Assembly (NCBI GenBank): GCA_000525025.1
Contig: JCKJ01000001.1
Coordinates: 1,674,001 to 1,738,000 of the forward strand
Direction of reading: 5' to 3'
Origin: Methylophilaceae bacterium 11
GTDB lineage: Bacteria; Pseudomonadota; Gammaproteobacteria; Burkholderiales; Methylophilaceae
DNA length: 64,000 bases
The notes below the pieces were generated by a model that was given only the letters and a program-made list of their open reading frames with translations, did not search any database and had not been told where the DNA came from. How positions within the stretch are numbered: the first letter of the stretch is position 1; each line of letters starts with the position of its first letter. Below are positions 18,601-28,820 of this stretch, in pieces. The position numbers were made by a program, and so were the translations under genes.

Positions 18601-19066
18601 CATCAGCAATATTGGGCTTGATCAATGGTCGATTCAGCGACTCAATGATTGCAAACCTGCGATGGTACACTGGCTGTTACAACAGAGACACTCTCAGCCG
18701 CTAAGCACAAGCGCCGCCGATGAGATCATTGCCATGTTGCACACCACATTGACCAGCCAAGATGGGCAATGGGTATTAAAAGCAAGGCCAGATGCTAACA
18801 ATGAGCTTGCCGTTGAAGCCCTCAACAACCAAGTGATTCAAAAGAAAGTGATTGACCGCACGTTTGTAGAACATGATACGCGTTGGATTATCGACTACAA
18901 ATCCATCCCTCTAACGTCTGGGTTGTCCGATGCAACGCTCCAGCAAATGGCTGAACCATATCGGGAGCAATTAGAAGGTTATGCAGTGCTATTTAAACAA
19001 GAAGGCTTAACCTTACAAAAGGCCGTGTTCTTTTTAAGTGTGGGTAAATTGGTGAGGCTAATATGA
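15674..19066 (+). CDS. AddA-like UvrD-family helicase-nuclease
   Basis: About 1130 residues. The superfamily 1A helicase motifs are complete and in order: I (APAGAGKTELLTQRYLKLL), Ia (LTFTNKAAAEMR), II (LLVDEFQDTNATQ), III (FCVGDPMQSIYRFR), V (LTIHKSKGLEFD) and VI (RLLYVAATRAIRQL). A C-terminal nuclease-like core is visible at RWIIDYKSIPL. This is the AddA layout, and with the AddB-like neighbour it likely replaces RecBCD in end resection. The longest frame starts at 15632 inside the upstream gene. I use ATG 15674, which overlaps the upstream stop by 8 bases; ATG 15683 is an alternative. Confidence 0.88.
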   Translation: MHEMTPQALIALDADNRLKALDARQSFIVEAPAGAGKTELLTQRYLKLLGTVESPEEIIALTFTNKAAAEMRNRILQSLEAAEQNTTVDAPHKQQTRALALSALQQSGQKNWQLLTQPSRLRILTIDALCSSLSAQMPLLSRLGGQPRVADDANTHYLEAAKRTLAMVAQETSLDAPISTVLAFMQNDAQKLAQLLSEMLAKREQWLPLTSQHQALDLDEISNQCAAIIQTVIEEKLALAYQVLTPHRQTILMPVVRFAAGNLDEAHPLKSLQDWQTPLALHAQTLPHWLILIDFLLTDKGMFRKPGGLNVNLGFPKEHADKKSHVEVFEQITEMIGDPDALHALRSLPMLNDADLHQNSVVVSAFSQVLQLSAAHLWQVFQSAGEVDFVAISRLAINALRDEDGATDLALKLDYKISHLLVDEFQDTNATQKELLELLTAGWQPNDGRTLFCVGDPMQSIYRFRKADVSLFLQAATHGIGQISLQPLKLTRNNRSHPQVVEWINQKFKSIFPPADNTLEAAISYREFIATRDAIDHEGVQVHALTVEGDEESAVVYTHEAHYVAALIDQAQREHPSQKIAVLVRSRTHLHALVSEIRRHFNHLKFQAVEIEGLSQRQTVQDALSLTRAMLHRADRVHWLNILRAPWCGLTLNDLHALCAHDHRATIWQLMQRAISSESALSIDGQARLTHVHAILNQAFNEQGRVPLRRWIESTWLQLGGGSTLISAGDNRDIQAFFDLIETLTQGHSLDFTQLETAMEKLYAEPDITENDHLQFLTIHKSKGLEFDCVILPALNRKPRHADSPLMLWEEVQSEAYTQLLAAPYSKKKKNSAPTIYDYIKQLEATRANNETARLLYVAATRAIRQLHLVATVKRKEGDITPVKQSLLELLWPSVGAAFMQAEPIRLQEDASSLAEFTPQLMRLPTVQMPAILAQHHTAKPMAGAYPQVSPEPDSASTLSTLATDKGTLAHLYMQLISNIGLDQWSIQRLNDCKPAMVHWLLQQRHSQPLSTSAADEIIAMLHTTLTSQDGQWVLKARPDANNELAVEALNNQVIQKKVIDRTFVEHDTRWIIDYKSIPLTSGLSDATLQQMAEPYREQLEGYAVLFKQEGLTLQKAVFFLSVGKLVRLI

Positions 19067-19623
19067 CGTCTTTGAAATGCTGGATATTGATTGCAACGCC
19101 TATATTGCTGAGCGCTTGCGATGATCAATCTCATGACCAACCCAGCAAAGATTTAAAAGTAGTCATTATTCGTCATGCAGAGAAACCTGCAGATGGGGAT
19201 AACTTATCTTGCCAAGGGCAAAACCGTGCACTGCAATTATCGCAGGTGCTCCATCAAAAATTCAAGCTGCCCGATTACCTGTATGTGCCTTCACTTGATG
19301 CGGATAAAAACACATCGCATAGCCGCATGTTTCAAACCATTACTCCGTTTGCGGTGAAGTACAACTTAACCATCAACAGCAAATATGAGGATAACGATTA
19401 TGAGGGTGTTGCTAACAATGTCTTCAAAAAGCGTGGCACCGTACTTATGGTGTGGTCTCACCAATCCATCCCCAAACTGGCCCGTGCGCTAGGCTTAAAA
19501 GATGCACCGCAGTGGGAAGATGCTGATTTTGATTCGATATGGATACTCACCTATCAACATCACAAACCCACACTCACGTTAGATCAAGAAGGGCTCAATC
19601 CATCTAGCAATTGTGATTACTAG
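19063..19623 (+). CDS. Histidine phosphatase-like lipoprotein
   Basis: 186 residues, with a lipoprotein signal peptide (lipobox LSAC, Cys about residue 19) and a phosphoglycerate-mutase-like fold beginning with the RHxE-type motif VVIIRHAEKP. A second histidine appears in VWSHQSIPKL. The usual RHG is RHA here, which is common in the SixA/phosphatase branch of this superfamily. The substrate is unknown. The ATG overlaps the helicase stop by four bases (ATGA), so it is in the same transcript as the nuclease pair, though a link to repair is not evident. Confidence 0.75.
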   Translation: MTSLKCWILIATPILLSACDDQSHDQPSKDLKVVIIRHAEKPADGDNLSCQGQNRALQLSQVLHQKFKLPDYLYVPSLDADKNTSHSRMFQTITPFAVKYNLTINSKYEDNDYEGVANNVFKKRGTVLMVWSHQSIPKLARALGLKDAPQWEDADFDSIWILTYQHHKPTLTLDQEGLNPSSNCDY

Positions 19624-19626
19624 CTG

Positions 19627-20241
19627 CTAGTGCTCATTTTTAAAATGACGGTGAATATACCAAGCCAGAAAAATCACCCCTAGCGCCGCAATCACATAGT
19701 GAGACTCGTGGAAATACACTTTCAAGTCTTCCCAGTGCTCGCCAGTCTTCATGCCAATGTAACCCAATGCGTAACACCAAATCAGCGAGCCTACAAAGGT
19801 GTAGCTGACAAACTTGGTCATGTTCATCCGCGCCACTCCGGCTGGGAAAGCAATAAACGTGCGGACTGCCGGCAATAGGCGCGCAATAAAAATAATGATT
19901 TCGCCATGATTGGCAAACCAGCGATCTGCCATGTCTAAATCTTTTTTGCTGATGAGTACATATTTACCGTATTTTTCAGCCAGTGGTCTGCCACCAAACA
20001 GGCCAACATAATAGGCTGGAATAGAGCCCACCACACAGCCAATCGCACCCGCAAGCGCAATGCCCCACAGTGTCATTTCGCCTTTACTCACCAAAAATCC
20101 AGCAAACGGCATGATGATTTCTGACGGCAAAGGAATACAGGCAGACTCGATGGCCATCAGTAATACAATGCCACCGTAACCCATGGTGGAAATCACAGAA
20201 ATAATCCATGCGGCAACTGCAGCAAGCGCTTTTTCTAACAT
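19627..20241 (-). CDS. DedA family membrane protein
   Basis: 204 residues with about five to six hydrophobic segments and the DedA signatures: ESACIPLPSEIIMPFAGFL near the N-terminus, GRPLAEKYGKY, and FIARLLPAVRTFIAFPAG with the conserved arginines. DedA proteins are flippases for undecaprenyl phosphate or phosphatidylethanolamine in studied species; which lipid is moved here cannot be told. It is convergent with the phosphatase gene (3 bases between stops). Confidence 0.9.
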   Translation of the reverse strand: MLEKALAAVAAWIISVISTMGYGGIVLLMAIESACIPLPSEIIMPFAGFLVSKGEMTLWGIALAGAIGCVVGSIPAYYVGLFGGRPLAEKYGKYVLISKKDLDMADRWFANHGEIIIFIARLLPAVRTFIAFPAGVARMNMTKFVSYTFVGSLIWCYALGYIGMKTGEHWEDLKVYFHESHYVIAALGVIFLAWYIHRHFKNEH

Positions 20242-20349
20242 AGTGAATCACTCTTTAATTTGAATAAAAACGAATATAGCATTGTTTTGTGAAATCCATC
20301 CGCAGGCTACGCATCTAGGCTATGTAATTTCGTTACAAGCACAACCATC

Positions 20350-23300
20350 TCAAGCAAACTCTTTCAATAAAGTTTTCACCAATTCAGCACGATGATTCAC
20401 ATTACCAAGCTGTACAGATACGCGCAGTTTATCCGGGCCATTCATACGGCAGCGTCTATCTCGTTGCAGTAGGTTGACCAGTTTCATCGGGTCAATGTCT
20501 GCTTTGATATTGAACTGCAATTGAATGGCTGCATCGGAAGCATCAATTTTAATAATGCCAAGTGGTTTGGCGGCAATACGTAATCGATGACACGCGATCA
20601 GCGCTTCTCCAGGCTCTGGCAATAAGCCAAAACGGTCAATCAACTCTTCTTGCATCGCATCCAGCGCATCATCATCGTTACAGTTGGCTAGGCGCTTATA
20701 AATCACCAAACGTTCATGTACATCCGGGCAATAATTATTAGGTAGCAACGCAGGCGTATGCAAGTTGATTTCTGTCGTCACGCCAAGTGGCGCATCCAAA
20801 TCGGGCTCTTTACCTGCTTTAAGCTGCTTCACTGCGTGGTTGAGCATATCGGAATATAAGCTAAAGCCTATCTCTTGCATCTCACCACTTTGGCTATCAC
20901 CTAGCAACTCCCCTGCTCCACGTATTTCTAAATCGTGCATGGCCAAATGAAAACCTGCGCCTAAATCTTCTAGCAATTGAATCGCATCCAAACGTTTTTG
21001 CGCTTGCGGGGTGATTTTGCGGTGCGGGTCTGTGAGTAAATAAGCATAAGCTTGGTGATGGCTACGCCCCACGCGACCACGCAGTTGGTGCAATTGCGCC
21101 AACCCAAACATGTCGGCTTTGTTCATGATGATGGTATTGGCGGTGGGCACGTCAATCCCAGTTTCAATGATGGTGGTGCACAGCAACAAATTAGAGCGCT
21201 GCTGATAGAAATCACGCATCACATATTCCAGTTCACGCTCGCGCAATTGACCATGGGCAATGGCAATGCGCGCTTCTGGTAGTATCTTTTCCAGTTTTTC
21301 TTTTTGTACAAAAATGGTATCCACTTCATTATGCAAAAAGTACACTTGCCCGCCACGCTTAAACTCGCGCATGACCGCTTCGCGGATAATGCCATCGGAA
21401 TAGTCAGTATGAAATGTCTTAATGGCCAAGCGTTTTTGCGGGGGCGTGGAAATCACGGAGAATTCACGTAACCCTTCCATCGCCATGCTTAATGTGCGTG
21501 GAATCGGCGTTGCGGTGAGTGTCAACACGTCTACTTCCGCACGCAAAGCTTTCATTTGTTCTTTTTGGCGCACGCCGAAACGATGCTCTTCATCCAAAAT
21601 AGCTAAACCCAGGTTTTTAAACTTCACGTCTTTTTGAATCAGACGATGCGTACCGATAATGATGTCAATTTTGCCATCAGCTAGGCCACGTAGCGCTTCC
21701 GCTTGCTCTTTCGCCGTTCTAAAGCGTGATATCTCGGCAATCTTGATGGGCCAATCGGCAAAACGGTCACAGAAGTTCTGATAATGCTGTTCGGCCAACA
21801 AGGTTGTCGGCACAAGTACCGCCACTTGTCTGCCGCCCATTACTGCCACAAAGGCAGCTCGCAAAGCCACCTCGGTCTTACCAAAGCCAACGTCACCACA
21901 CACCAGCCTATCCATGGGGCGACCGGATTGCATGTCTTTAATCACATTCTCAATCGCTTCTAGCTGATCTGGCGTTTCTTCAAACGGGAAGCCTTCACAG
22001 AATGCTTCGTAATCATGCAAACCCAAGGTAAAGGCATGACCTTTGCGTGAGGCTCGTTGCGCATATAAATTCAATAATTCGGCTGCAGTGTCACGAATTT
22101 GCTTAAGTGCTTTTTTCTTGGCTTTTTCCCACTGCCCACTACCTAAACGATGCAACGGCGCACTTTCCGGCGGGCCACCTGAGTAGCGTGAAATAAGAAA
22201 TAGCTGTGACACTGGCACATAGAGCTTATCTTCACCAAAATATTCCAGTAGCAATAATTCGGTCTCGCCCTCGCCAAAATCAATATTGACTAAGCCTTTA
22301 TAACGCCCTACCCCATGCTGCTCGTGCACCACCGGGTCATCTAAACGTAATTCGGACAGATCTTTGAGCATGCCCTCGGTATTGCGTGCTTTTTCTTTGT
22401 CCCGACGGCGCTGCTGGCGTACCGTGGAGGCATAGAGTTCAGCCTCGGTAATCACAGCATAGCTGTCATCAATAAAGCCTGTATGCAATGCGGACACTGC
22501 CAGCATGATAGACGCTTTAGATTGTGTAAATTCAGCCCACGATTCGCAAGTATTTATCTGCAATCCATGCTCGTTAAACAGCTGCAACATGGTTTCTCGG
22601 CGCCCTAGACTCTCCGCAACAATCAACACTCGCTGCTTGGTTTGGGCAATAAATGTATTTAATTTATGCAGAGGATGTTCAGCACGCCTATCCACATCAA
22701 TCGCAGGCAAAGGATTCGCCGGCTCTAATTGCGCTTGCACGATAGAAAATTGGTGGGTTTGGCTAAAAAATGCATCAGCCTTAAGCAGCAGCACTTCTGG
22801 CTGCAATATTGGTTTCTCTGGGTCATGTGCCATCAAACGATAGCGCGAAGTGGCATCAAACCAGAAGCTTTGCGCCGCTTTATCCAAGCCACCATGCAAA
22901 CACAATACCGCTTGTTTTGGCAGATAATCAAAAATCGTTGCGGTCGCATCAAAAAACAATGGCAAATACCACTCAATACCCCCACTGGCAGTGCCTTTGC
23001 TCACGTCTTTATAAATTTTGGCGCGCTGCGGGTCACCCTCAAAATACTCTCTAAACTGGCTTCTGAACTTGGCAATACCAGCTTCATCTAGTGGAAACTC
23101 ACGCGCTGGTAGCAATCTGATTTCTGGGACAGGGTAAAGACTACGCTGCGTATCAATATCAAACGTACGTATCGTCTCAATTTCCGCATCAAACAAATCA
23201 ATACGGTACGGCAACACACTGCCCATGGGGAACAAATCCACCAAGCCGCCACGCACGCTGAACTCACCTGGGCTCATGACTTGGCTGACATGATGGTAAC

Positions 23301-23742
23301 CCGCATGTGCACATTGATTTCTGAGGGCTTCTAAATCGAGTTGCTGCCCTTTTTTGAGCATAAAGGTATGCGCGGATAAAAACGCAACAGGTGGTAAGCG
23401 CAATAAGGCGGTGGCCATGGGCACAATAATCACGTCACTGACATTCTGACTGATTTGATACAGCGTCGCTAAACGCTCTGAAATTAAATCCGGATGGGGA
23501 GAAAACACGTCATACGGCAATGTCTCCCAATCTGGCAATAAATTCACTTTTAAATCAGGCGCAAAAAATGGAATTTCTTCTAATAAACGCTGTGCTTCAA
23601 ATGCATTGGAGGTCACGATGACCAATGGAGCATGTGTTGTTTTTAAGCGACAAGCCAGTGAAGATAGGGCGACACTATCTAAGCCATTGGCAGCATAAGA
23701 AAAACGTACAGGATGACCAACCGATGGTTGAGATAAGACCAT
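20350..23742 (-). CDS. mfd: Transcription-repair coupling factor Mfd
   Basis: About 1130 residues. It contains the UvrB-homology N-terminal module, the RNA polymerase interaction domain (VHEQHGVGRYKGLVNIDFG) and the RecG-like translocase with Walker A (CGDVGFGKTEVALRAAF), DEEH box (LAILDEEHRFGVRQ) and motif VI (QLRGRVGRSHHQAYAY), plus the C-terminal autoinhibitory domain. Mfd removes RNA polymerase stalled at lesions and recruits UvrA. The frame is open to 23796, but those 18 extra residues are unlike the family; ATG 23742 gives MVLSQPSVGHPVRFS, which fits. A 229-base divergent region separates it from rpiA. Confidence 0.97.
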   Translation of the reverse strand: MVLSQPSVGHPVRFSYAANGLDSVALSSLACRLKTTHAPLVIVTSNAFEAQRLLEEIPFFAPDLKVNLLPDWETLPYDVFSPHPDLISERLATLYQISQNVSDVIIVPMATALLRLPPVAFLSAHTFMLKKGQQLDLEALRNQCAHAGYHHVSQVMSPGEFSVRGGLVDLFPMGSVLPYRIDLFDAEIETIRTFDIDTQRSLYPVPEIRLLPAREFPLDEAGIAKFRSQFREYFEGDPQRAKIYKDVSKGTASGGIEWYLPLFFDATATIFDYLPKQAVLCLHGGLDKAAQSFWFDATSRYRLMAHDPEKPILQPEVLLLKADAFFSQTHQFSIVQAQLEPANPLPAIDVDRRAEHPLHKLNTFIAQTKQRVLIVAESLGRRETMLQLFNEHGLQINTCESWAEFTQSKASIMLAVSALHTGFIDDSYAVITEAELYASTVRQQRRRDKEKARNTEGMLKDLSELRLDDPVVHEQHGVGRYKGLVNIDFGEGETELLLLEYFGEDKLYVPVSQLFLISRYSGGPPESAPLHRLGSGQWEKAKKKALKQIRDTAAELLNLYAQRASRKGHAFTLGLHDYEAFCEGFPFEETPDQLEAIENVIKDMQSGRPMDRLVCGDVGFGKTEVALRAAFVAVMGGRQVAVLVPTTLLAEQHYQNFCDRFADWPIKIAEISRFRTAKEQAEALRGLADGKIDIIIGTHRLIQKDVKFKNLGLAILDEEHRFGVRQKEQMKALRAEVDVLTLTATPIPRTLSMAMEGLREFSVISTPPQKRLAIKTFHTDYSDGIIREAVMREFKRGGQVYFLHNEVDTIFVQKEKLEKILPEARIAIAHGQLRERELEYVMRDFYQQRSNLLLCTTIIETGIDVPTANTIIMNKADMFGLAQLHQLRGRVGRSHHQAYAYLLTDPHRKITPQAQKRLDAIQLLEDLGAGFHLAMHDLEIRGAGELLGDSQSGEMQEIGFSLYSDMLNHAVKQLKAGKEPDLDAPLGVTTEINLHTPALLPNNYCPDVHERLVIYKRLANCNDDDALDAMQEELIDRFGLLPEPGEALIACHRLRIAAKPLGIIKIDASDAAIQLQFNIKADIDPMKLVNLLQRDRRCRMNGPDKLRVSVQLGNVNHRAELVKTLLKEFA

Positions 23743-23971
23743 AAATGAATGTTGAAAATAGCTAAGATGAAGAAGAAAAACTTGGATTAACACCAAACAT
23801 TGCCTATTATAACTGTAAGCGCGTGGATAGATAATGCGATTTCATAGCGACATCCATGCACTTGCCGCAATCTGTGTCTCAGCGTGTCATCCATGCGCCG
23901 CACATCGTGCTGATCATTGCTGCAACAGCAATATTTATAGCAGTACAGCTTCAATAGGGGGAACACCACAA

Positions 23972-24658
23972 ATGAACGAAAAACAACTTGTTGCCATTCA
24001 TGCCGCAAGCTATGTGCAATCGGGCATGCTGGTCGGTTTGGGCACCGGCTCTACCGCAAATTTTTTTATTGAAGAGCTCGCGCGCAAACAAAAAGAAGAA
24101 AACCTCAACGTCACTACCATTGCCAGTTCCAATATCAGCATGATCAAAGCACAAAGCCTTGGGCTCACAGTCATCGGCTTACAGCAAGTGTCTTCTATTG
24201 ATTTATATGTCGACGGTGCAGATGAAATTACACCGAGCATGGTATTGCTCAAAGGCCGCGGTTACGATTTAGTGATGGAAAAACTACTGGCCAAAGCGGC
24301 TAAACAGTTTTTGGTGGTGGCAGATAAAAGCAAACTGGTCGACCATATTGGCACCAACTTCCCTATTCCCATTGAAGTCATGCCATTTGCCTGGCAAGCA
24401 GCCAAAAAAAGTATTGAAGCCCTAGGCGGCGTGGGTGAGTTACGGCCAAATGCTGCAAAGGATGGCCTCAGCATTACTAGTTATGGCAGCTTAGTGTTAG
24501 ATATGCGCTTCCCATCTGACATAGATGAAGTGACGTTAAACCAGTGTTTGAACAATATTCCCGGTGTGGTTGAGCATGGCATTTTCAGTGAGTTAGCCCA
24601 TGGCATTCTCATTGCAGATGCTGGTGCTGACCAGCAAGTAGAAGAGCGCTGGAAGTAG
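23972..24658 (+). CDS. rpiA: Ribose-5-phosphate isomerase A (divergent subtype)
   Basis: 228 residues. It interconverts ribose 5-phosphate and ribulose 5-phosphate; in a methylotroph this also feeds the ribulose monophosphate cycle. The motifs GLGTGSTAN and VDGADEI are intact, and the E. coli active-site numbers fall on the same residues (Asp81, Asp84, Lys94, Glu103, Lys121). The loop after Lys94 is unusual, reading KGRGYDLVMEK where the common form is KGGGAALxREK, and the common DNGN motif is replaced by SYGS. The frame opens at 23834, but the first 46 codons look non-coding; ATG 23972 has AGGGGGA upstream. Confidence 0.93.
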   Translation: MNEKQLVAIHAASYVQSGMLVGLGTGSTANFFIEELARKQKEENLNVTTIASSNISMIKAQSLGLTVIGLQQVSSIDLYVDGADEITPSMVLLKGRGYDLVMEKLLAKAAKQFLVVADKSKLVDHIGTNFPIPIEVMPFAWQAAKKSIEALGGVGELRPNAAKDGLSITSYGSLVLDMRFPSDIDEVTLNQCLNNIPGVVEHGIFSELAHGILIADAGADQQVEERWK

Positions 24659-24670
24659 CCCGCGCTACTT
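24653..24670 (+). other. Hairpin overlapping the rpiA stop codon
   Basis: AAGTAGC (24653-24659) pairs perfectly with GCTACTT (24664-24670) around a CCGC loop. The TAG stop of rpiA (24656-24658) lies in the left arm. No T-run follows, and the mltF start is about 20 bases downstream, so it may tune rpiA-mltF coupling or protect the rpiA message end. Confidence 0.55.
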
Positions 24671-24691
24671 GCCTATACTCTGAGATTGATC

Positions 24692-26101
24692 GTGCGTTTG
24701 ATTCAGTTAGCCTACGGGGCTGTTGTACTAACGCTGCTAAGTTGCAGTGATGAAGCCGCATTATCCGCGCAAAAAAAAGCGCATGAAGCCAATCAAGCGC
24801 ACGTTATTCGCTTTGTCACCATCAATAGCCCCAACACCTACTTTGTGAATGAATACGATACATTAGCTGGATTGGAATATGAGCTAGCGACACGTTTTGT
24901 TGAGAGCTTAGGCCCAGACTATCAACTTAAAATCATTGTGGTCGATAGTTTCTCAAAAATCATTCCGGCACTGCTTTCTAATAAAGCGGACATTGCCGCA
25001 GCCGATATTTCAGTCACCAATGAGCGCAAGAATATCGTCGATTTTTCCGAGCCATTCCATGATGTACAACAGCAGCTCGTTTATAACCGCGATAAAAACC
25101 CACCACCTAAAACACTCACTGCATTGGAAGGCCACATTATTGCTGTGCCTGCCGGCACTAGTTTTGCAGAGCGTATCCGCAAGATAAGTAAACAGCACAG
25201 TGGTTTGGTGTGGGATGAAATTGAAAACACCAGTTCAGAGCAGCTGCTGGAAGCATTGGCCAATCAAGAGATTGATTACACGATTGCGGACAGCCATTTG
25301 CTGGCGGTGATGCAGTATTACTACCCCAGTATCAGCCCCGCTTTTGCCGTGGGCGATCCTGAAAAAATCGCATGGGCGATGGCCAGAGGCAAAGATCCGG
25401 TGCGCATGCAACAAATCAATGCCTTCTTTAAGAAAATTCAACAGGATGGCACATTACGCAACTTAATTGACCGCTATCACGGCAATACCAAACGCTTGAA
25501 ACCGTTTGATGTAAAAGCTTTTTTGACGCGCACGCAAACCATTTTGCCAAAATACACACGCTTATTTAAGGATGCGCAAGAGATTACCGATGTCGATTGG
25601 CGACTGCTGGCGGCGATTAGCTACCAAGAGTCGCATTGGGATACCTATAGCACCTCGCCCACCAATGTACGTGGGCTGATGATGTTAACTGAGCAGACTT
25701 CAGACATGATGAATGTGACGGATAGACTCGACCCCAAACAAAGCATTCCGGCTGGCGCCAAGTTCTTTTTGTGGATGAAAGATCGTTTTCCGGAGCGCAT
25801 TCCAGAACCAGACCGTACGTTTATGGCGCTGGCCGCGTACAACAATGGGGTCGGACATATTGAAGATGCACGTGTGCTGGCGCAGCGCTTAAAACTCAAT
25901 CCGGATAGCTGGGCCGATGTAAAAACGACGCTGATGAAGCTGAATGACCCTAGATACTATACTCAAGCTAAGCATGGCTACTGTAGCTGCGGCGCACCTG
26001 TTATCTATACAGAATCTATACGCAGCTACTATCAAATTCTCATCAAACACCTACCCAGCCATACGCCGGATATTGATCCATTTAAAATTGCAGCACGTTG
26101 A
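24692..26101 (+). CDS. mltF: Membrane-bound lytic murein transglycosylase F-like lipoprotein
   Basis: About 469 residues. An N-terminal lipoprotein signal (LTLLSCSD, Cys near residue 18) is followed by a periplasmic substrate-binding domain (SBP_bac_3; NTYFVNEYDTLAGLEYELA, DIAAADISVTNERK) and a C-terminal SLT lysozyme-like domain whose catalytic Glu is in AISYQESHWD. This is the MltF arrangement: peptidoglycan cleavage controlled by ligand binding. No ATG is available; TTG 24686 or GTG 24692 must start it. I prefer GTG, which has a weak GAG 7 bases upstream and gives a signal beginning M-R-L. Confidence 0.9.
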   Translation: MRLIQLAYGAVVLTLLSCSDEAALSAQKKAHEANQAHVIRFVTINSPNTYFVNEYDTLAGLEYELATRFVESLGPDYQLKIIVVDSFSKIIPALLSNKADIAAADISVTNERKNIVDFSEPFHDVQQQLVYNRDKNPPPKTLTALEGHIIAVPAGTSFAERIRKISKQHSGLVWDEIENTSSEQLLEALANQEIDYTIADSHLLAVMQYYYPSISPAFAVGDPEKIAWAMARGKDPVRMQQINAFFKKIQQDGTLRNLIDRYHGNTKRLKPFDVKAFLTRTQTILPKYTRLFKDAQEITDVDWRLLAAISYQESHWDTYSTSPTNVRGLMMLTEQTSDMMNVTDRLDPKQSIPAGAKFFLWMKDRFPERIPEPDRTFMALAAYNNGVGHIEDARVLAQRLKLNPDSWADVKTTLMKLNDPRYYTQAKHGYCSCGAPVIYTESIRSYYQILIKHLPSHTPDIDPFKIAAR

Positions 26102-26137
26102 GGCCAATGATGCCTAAGGTCAGTGCTGTTTGAACAG

Positions 26138-26174
26138 TCTCGGCCACTTAAATATGAAGCTGCCGAGATTATTT
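26138..26174. terminator. Probable terminator between convergent mltF and serS
   Basis: TCTCGGC (26138-26144) pairs with GCCGAGA (26162-26168) over a 17-base loop, followed on the plus strand by TTATTT. The T-run is short, so termination may be partial; the location between converging genes supports the role. Confidence 0.5.
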
Positions 26175-26178
26175 AAGC

Positions 26179-28787
<2,609 letters not shown>

Positions 28788-28820
28788 AGGGTGATATTAT
28801 GCCGCGATTTACTTAACCAT

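Noticed and set aside
23834-23971. A 46-residue N-terminal extension of RpiA
   Set aside because: It is Cys/His-rich and not family-like; ATG 23972 has a strong Shine-Dalgarno and gives the normal length.
23972-24658. RpiA as a decayed pseudogene because of the altered loop
   Set aside because: All five active-site residues are in place, the frame is intact and the length is normal.
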